Assembly (NCBI GenBank): GCA_943331195.2
Contig: CALQKQ020000029.1
Span: 1 to 15,021 of the forward strand
Reading direction: 5' to 3'
From: Akkermansia muciniphila
Lineage (GTDB): Bacteria; Verrucomicrobiota; Verrucomicrobiia; Verrucomicrobiales; V1-33
Length of the DNA: 15,021 nt
Shown here: positions 14,176 through 15,021 of the stretch, in pieces
Position numbering within the stretch: position 1 is the first letter of the stretch
Layout of the letters: each line of letters opens with the position of its first letter
Notes under the pieces: model-generated
Seen by the model: the letters and a program-made list of their open reading frames with translations, nothing else
What the model was told of the DNA's origin: nothing
Databases searched by the model: none
Translations under genes and position numbers: made by a program

Positions 14176-15021
14176 CTAACGCCCCCCGCCTAGCGGGGCC
14201 GCCCTGATTCCCAAATGGCTGCCCGATGGCCGCTCCAGCCCCGGCAGCCCCGCGTGAATCGGCCGATTCAGCACCCGCGCCCCCCCTCCCGCGCCCTCCA
14301 CCACCATGGTGCTCGTGCCGCCCCCATCCAAATTAATCCCCCAACTCGCCCCCAGCGCCCCCAACCAAGCCGCCATCTCCAAAGTGGTGCAGCCCTCGCT
14401 AGTCCCCGCCTGCCGCCCGTCCACCACCAGCAGCCATAGCGTCCGCCCATCCCCACTCACCCCCGCCCCCGTGCGCGGATGCAATTTCTGATCCGTCGCC
14501 ACCGTCTTCCCCTCCGCCAACACCACCTGAAAACCACACACCGCCTCCCTCACTTCCCCCAACTCAAACGGCGCCGCCTGAATCCGCGCCCGCCCATCCC
14601 GCAAAAACAACAGCGCCGGATACCCCCCATCCGGAGACACCACCGCCCCCTGCGAAACCTGCAACCCGCTGATATCCAACGGCATCCCCTCCGCCGTGGC
14701 TACCTTGTCAAACGGACCCGCATTGATCGCCGCCTGACACTTCTGCTCCACCAAAAATCGACTCGTCTTCTGCCCCGTCGTCTCCCCAGGCGCCGCCCCA
14801 TTTCCCGGCGTTGCTAGGACGGACAAACCCGCCGTCCCCAACCGCACCCGCAGCACCTGCGCCTGAATCGGCCGCGGCGCCTTCAAGGCCACCGCCGCAT
14901 GCTCCACCCCCTCAAACAACCGCTCCCACTTCGCCCCGTCAAACTCCGCCACCCCAGGCTCCTCCGCCCACCCCACCCCGGCCAACCCGCCCCCCCACAG
15001 CCCCATCGAGGCCCCCCAAAC
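14176..15021 (-). CDS. phosphodiester glycosidase (NAGPA-like) family protein, probably exported, 5' end may be outside window
   Basis: At least 276 residues from the ATG at 15004-15006. Family motifs, numbered from there: AAINAGPFD (92-100, for the usual NGGFF-type segment), HPRTGAGVS (176-184), LLVVDGRQAGTSEGCTTLEMAAWL (192-215) and the hallmark NLDGGGTSTMVV (225-236). Relatives cleave phosphodiester-linked sugars, such as the mammalian uncovering enzyme, or act on cell-wall glycans; the bacterial substrate is usually unknown. The first residues, MGLWGGGLAGVGWA before EEPG, look like the end of a signal peptide with an AxA-like cleavage site but no basic n-region. The frame is open to the window edge, so the true start is probably further right. 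The gene has extreme strand bias, with long G-runs on the coding strand. It lies 103 bases upstream of ychF. Confidence 0.85.
   Translation of the reverse strand, partial: VWGASMGLWGGGLAGVGWAEEPGVAEFDGAKWERLFEGVEHAAVALKAPRPIQAQVLRVRLGTAGLSVLATPGNGAAPGETTGQKTSRFLVEQKCQAAINAGPFDKVATAEGMPLDISGLQVSQGAVVSPDGGYPALLFLRDGRARIQAAPFELGEVREAVCGFQVVLAEGKTVATDQKLHPRTGAGVSGDGRTLWLLVVDGRQAGTSEGCTTLEMAAWLGALGASWGINLDGGGTSTMVVEGAGGGARVLNRPIHAGLPGLERPSGSHLGIRAAPLGGGR

Noticed and set aside
1..15021. CRISPR arrays, insertion sequences, rRNA genes, riboswitches
   Set aside because: No regularly spaced repeats, transposase motifs, rRNA signatures or recognisable riboswitch cores were found on reading both strands.

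Overview
The window is GC-rich bacterial DNA with dense genes. All recognisable genes except the first lie on the minus strand. The likely source is a Gram-negative bacterium of the Verrucomicrobiota or a related lineage. I infer this from gene families and general appearance: a Suf cluster led by a Fur-type regulator, an atypical NuoM, an LRR-kinase, a free-standing LABN-domain membrane protein, and almost no Shine-Dalgarno motifs. No marker gene proves it.

Layout from left to right: (1) 13-1806 (+), a SNF2-family helicase ending in a SWIM zinc finger. (2) 1807-2263, no convincing gene, but three imperfect copies of a short repeat that look like a decayed coding sequence. (3) 2264-2339 (-), tRNA-Ala(CGC). 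(4) 2514-7840 (-), an iron-sulfur assembly locus transcribed in the order Fur/PerR-like regulator, sufC, sufB, sufD, then an aldo/keto-reductase-like gene. (5) 7932-8267 (-), a small LABN-domain membrane protein. (6) 8359-11336 (-), nuoM-nuoN, two proton-pumping subunits of complex I, with an 18-bp Rex-type operator in the leader. (7) 11511-12848 (-), a leucine-rich-repeat protein kinase. (8) 12957-14072 (-), ychF. (9) 14176 to the right edge (-), a probably secreted phosphodiester-glycosidase (NAGPA-like) protein whose start may lie outside the window.

Two functional blocks stand out. SufBCD forms the scaffold that builds Fe-S clusters, and a Fur/PerR-like sensor directly upstream would fit iron or peroxide control; no cysteine desulfurase gene (sufS) or SufE/SufU is in the window. 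Complex I needs many Fe-S clusters and oxidises NADH, and its nuoMN pair here sits behind an NADH/NAD+-type (Rex) box. Fe-S supply and NADH oxidation therefore lie side by side, each with its own apparent sensor.

The observations most worth checking are the Rex-like palindrome ahead of nuoM, the loss of the TM7 pump lysine in NuoM, the loss of two tetrad residues in the AKR-like protein, an Asp-to-Cys change at a regulatory metal ligand of the Fur-like protein, and shared polypyrimidine leaders in place of ribosome-binding sites. I found no CRISPR array, transposase or integrase, and no clearly new multi-gene defence system.
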